From Chloroflexota bacterium (GTDB taxonomy: Bacteria; Chloroflexota; Dormibacteria; Dormibacterales; Dormibacteraceae), in the NCBI GenBank assembly GCA_005880175.1, contig VBJR01000355.1:1-22715 (forward strand): a stretch of DNA of 22,715 nucleotides, read 5' to 3'. A program made the position numbers and the translations under genes. Position 1 is the first letter of the stretch; each line of letters starts with the position of its first letter. A model generated the notes under the pieces. The model worked only from the letters and a program-made list of their open reading frames with translations, ran no database searches and was not told where the DNA came from. This document shows, in pieces, positions 22,101 to 22,715 of the stretch.

Positions 22101-22715
22101 GGCGGCTACGCCGTCTCGTCCGGCGGCCTCCTGCAGGCCGTGGACAACTCGCCGCTGCACGCCCTCGCCAGCGGCACCAGCGGCGGCAACGGCGTCTTCC
22201 AGTACGCGGGGACGCCCACGTTCCCGACGCAGACGTACAACGCCGGCAACTACTGGGTCGACGTGGCCTTCAACACGGTTCCCGGCACCACGACGCCGCC
22301 GAGCCTGACCGCGGAGACGCCGGCGCCCAACGCGACGGGCGTGCAGTGGAACAGCGCGCTGACGGCGACGTTCAGCAAGACCGTCCAGCAGTCCACCATC
22401 GCGTTCACGCTCAAGAACGCCAGCAACGCGACCGTGCCGGCGACGTTCGGCTACAACGCGACCACGAGGGTCGCCACCCTGCAGCCGAACGCGCTGCTGG
22501 CCGCGGGCGCCACGTTCACGGCCACCGTCAGCGGCGCCACGGACAACTTCGGCAACACGATGACGCCGTTCAGCTGGACGTTCACCACGGCGGCCTGCCC
22601 CTGCAGCGTGTTCCCGAACACGGCCACGCCGCAGACGGCGAACGTGCAGGACAACAGTGCCATCGAGGTCGGCATGAAGTTCCGGAGCGACGTCGCGGCG
22701 ACGGTGACGGGCGCC
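19181..22715 (+). CDS. Large secreted protein: N,N-dimethylformamidase-beta-like region plus DUF4082/Ig modules (frameshifted, 3' end outside window)
   Basis: The first frame (19181-20938, 586 codons) starts with a signal peptide (basic MRRAGRR, hydrophobic stretch, probable cleavage near VRA). A DMFase-beta-like C-terminal domain follows: HSDILFRTDDTTWVAYNDYGG, YNRPMNLR, EYPMVRWLESNGYDVSY, HKILLTSGHDEY, GTWRDPRFSPP, GYEWDEDLDNGFRPAG, THHLTLYRAASGALVFGAG and MQQATLNLIADMG. An Ig-like domain then begins (GVEVSTDSGATWHPATGTTS). At about 20937 the meaningful frame shifts: RASDDSVNVETPG reads one base over and stays open to 22715 (593 codons). It encodes DUF4082 (starting CPCS), an SbsA-type Ig domain, DUF4082, Ig, and the start of a third DUF4082. 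The old frame is also open to the edge but gives Arg/His-rich nonsense. Compared with relatives I remember, about 26 residues are missing after GHDEY and about 18 at the frame change. Function is unknown; probably cell-surface or extracellular. Confidence 0.8.
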   Translation, partial: MSTLAVMRRAGRRLPSILAIGLLVAALLLPGNALRPVPVRAVDCAVNPIPCENQLPGTDPTVWDTPNGDAGSPNLQGFATDVSVNVGQTISFKINSGTIHSYAIDIYRMGYYQGNGARKVTSISPSATLPQTQPACLTDSSTGLVDCGNWAVSASWAVPSTAVSGIYFARLAASASVVSQIVFVVRNDASHSDILFRTDDTTWVAYNDYGGNNVYYGNAPTSNGRAYKVSYNRPMNLRSEGAGYGTSNYVFYGEYPMVRWLESNGYDVSYSTAVDLVRSSNLPQNHKILLTSGHDEYCEDFWKIRWEPSLDSSHAANRTVVVYKETLDNKVEDPQDPPTWTGTWRDPRFSPPGDGGRPENQLGGTIFTVNRGSTTPVMTAQYANLRFWRNTAIAGLTGNQTVQLGDQTIGYEWDEDLDNGFRPAGQVDLSSTTATVPEHILDYGSTYGQAVATHHLTLYRAASGALVFGAGTVQWAWGLDTNHDIEPDIGPADPDINMQQATLNLIADMGVQPTTMQAGLVAATASTDHTAPTSTITSPASGATETSGTTVTITGTATDAGGGVVAGVEVSTDSGATWHPATGTTSRLGRQRQRRDAGRRPDRHRQPAPVPVLAVPDLVRAGRVRRHLVRRGGHEVHRRPGRVRHGDQVLQAGVRHGHAHRHPVDQRRRPARPVHVHERDQQRLAVVHVRERDPGHRQHGVRRLLPRVQRRLPGDAGLLHAGGRRVAAARAGRQQRRVRVRAQQHVPEPDVQRDQLLGGRRLHQQLRARGGAGRHRRHAGGGRRQRLVQRAGRRQLQRGGGAVIDHLHPEGPERGLGRRDRVLEQHDQRRPVRAELGAGPGHQVHGVGERRDGRRGPRDERGVHVELHHDDVSVLDLAQLGHPGGAVRERRLGDRGRRQVPGRHQRVRQRRPLLQGLGQHRYAHRQPVDRERPAPRPGHVHERDRVRLAAGRLQRPDPGDGRHHVRRLVQQLERRLRRLVRRPPAGRGQLAAARPRQRHQRRQRRLPVRGDAHVPDADVQRRQLLGRRGLQHGSRHHDAAEPDRGDAGAQRDGRAVEQRADGDVQQDRPAVHHRVHAQERQQRDRAGDVRLQRDHEGRHPAAERAAGRGRHVHGHRQRRHGQLRQHDDAVQLDVHHGGLPLQRVPEHGHAADGERAGQQCHRGRHEVPERRRGDGDGR
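21009..22715 (+). repeat. Tandem DUF4082 + Ig-like protein modules
   Basis: Module starts (CPCS motif) are at 21009, 21795 and 22596, giving periods of 786 and 801 bp (262 and 267 codons). Each module has EVGxKF, GTHIGxLWT, FTNETxSGWQ, PVTAxTxYVASY, FPxQTxNAxNYWVDV, then an Ig-like part ending SWxFTT. The third module is cut by the window edge. Confidence 0.85.

Noticed and set aside
1..22715. CRISPR arrays, tRNA/rRNA genes, transposases and prophage genes
   Set aside because: No regular spacer/repeat pattern, no tRNA-like cloverleaf with a CCA end, and no integrase, transposase or phage motif was found on reading either strand.

Overview
The window is very GC-rich, densely packed DNA with GTG and ATG starts, many 1-4 bp stop/start overlaps and several genes whose -10-like hexamer lies only 6-8 nt from the start codon (leaderless pattern). 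Together with the protein families (NuoF-like/ferredoxin/ApbE cassette, AbiEi/DUF559-type protein, DUF4082/Ig secreted protein) this suggests an actinobacterium (Actinomycetota), possibly of the Thermoleophilia/Solirubrobacterales type. The finer placement is a guess from style, not a sequence match.

Region 1 (1-5637, + strand) is a redox block: the 3' part of an ApbE flavin transferase, a short ferric-reductase-like haem membrane protein, a NuoF-like flavin/Fe-S protein and a small ferredoxin, all joined by 4-bp overlaps. This looks like an electron path from cytoplasmic carriers across the membrane to a covalently flavinylated acceptor, which would be encoded left of the window. An OmpR-type response regulator, its histidine kinase and a membrane-anchored YceI protein follow. 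Two arrays of heptamers with exact 11-bp period lie upstream of the regulator gene and of the YceI gene, each embedded in the 3' end of the preceding gene. They suggest that the regulator controls both.

Region 2 (5669-8197) holds a WbpD/WlbB-like sugar N-acyltransferase and a GT4 glycosyltransferase on the + strand. A minus-strand AbiEi/DUF559 protein overlaps the GT4 gene tail to tail and appears to have lost part of its nuclease domain.

Region 3 (8252-11155, - strand) is an apparent operon of a lipoprotein, an MFS transporter and a membrane-anchored beta-propeller protein. Its function is unknown.

Region 4 (11303-18989, + strand) is a surface-glycan operon: Gfo/Idh/MocA dehydrogenase, DegT aminotransferase, hexapeptide acyltransferase, SDR epimerase/dehydratase, second DegT aminotransferase, Wzx-like flippase and GT2 glycosyltransferase. 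Most junctions are overlaps. The exception is a 196-bp palindrome-rich gap before the GT2 gene.

Region 5 (19181-22715, + strand, runs off the right edge) encodes a large secreted protein with an N,N-dimethylformamidase-beta-like region followed by alternating DUF4082 and Ig-like modules. It carries a frame change near 20937 and probably two internal deletions.

No tRNA, rRNA, CRISPR array or insertion sequence was recognised, and no gene-free stretch exceeds 300 bases.
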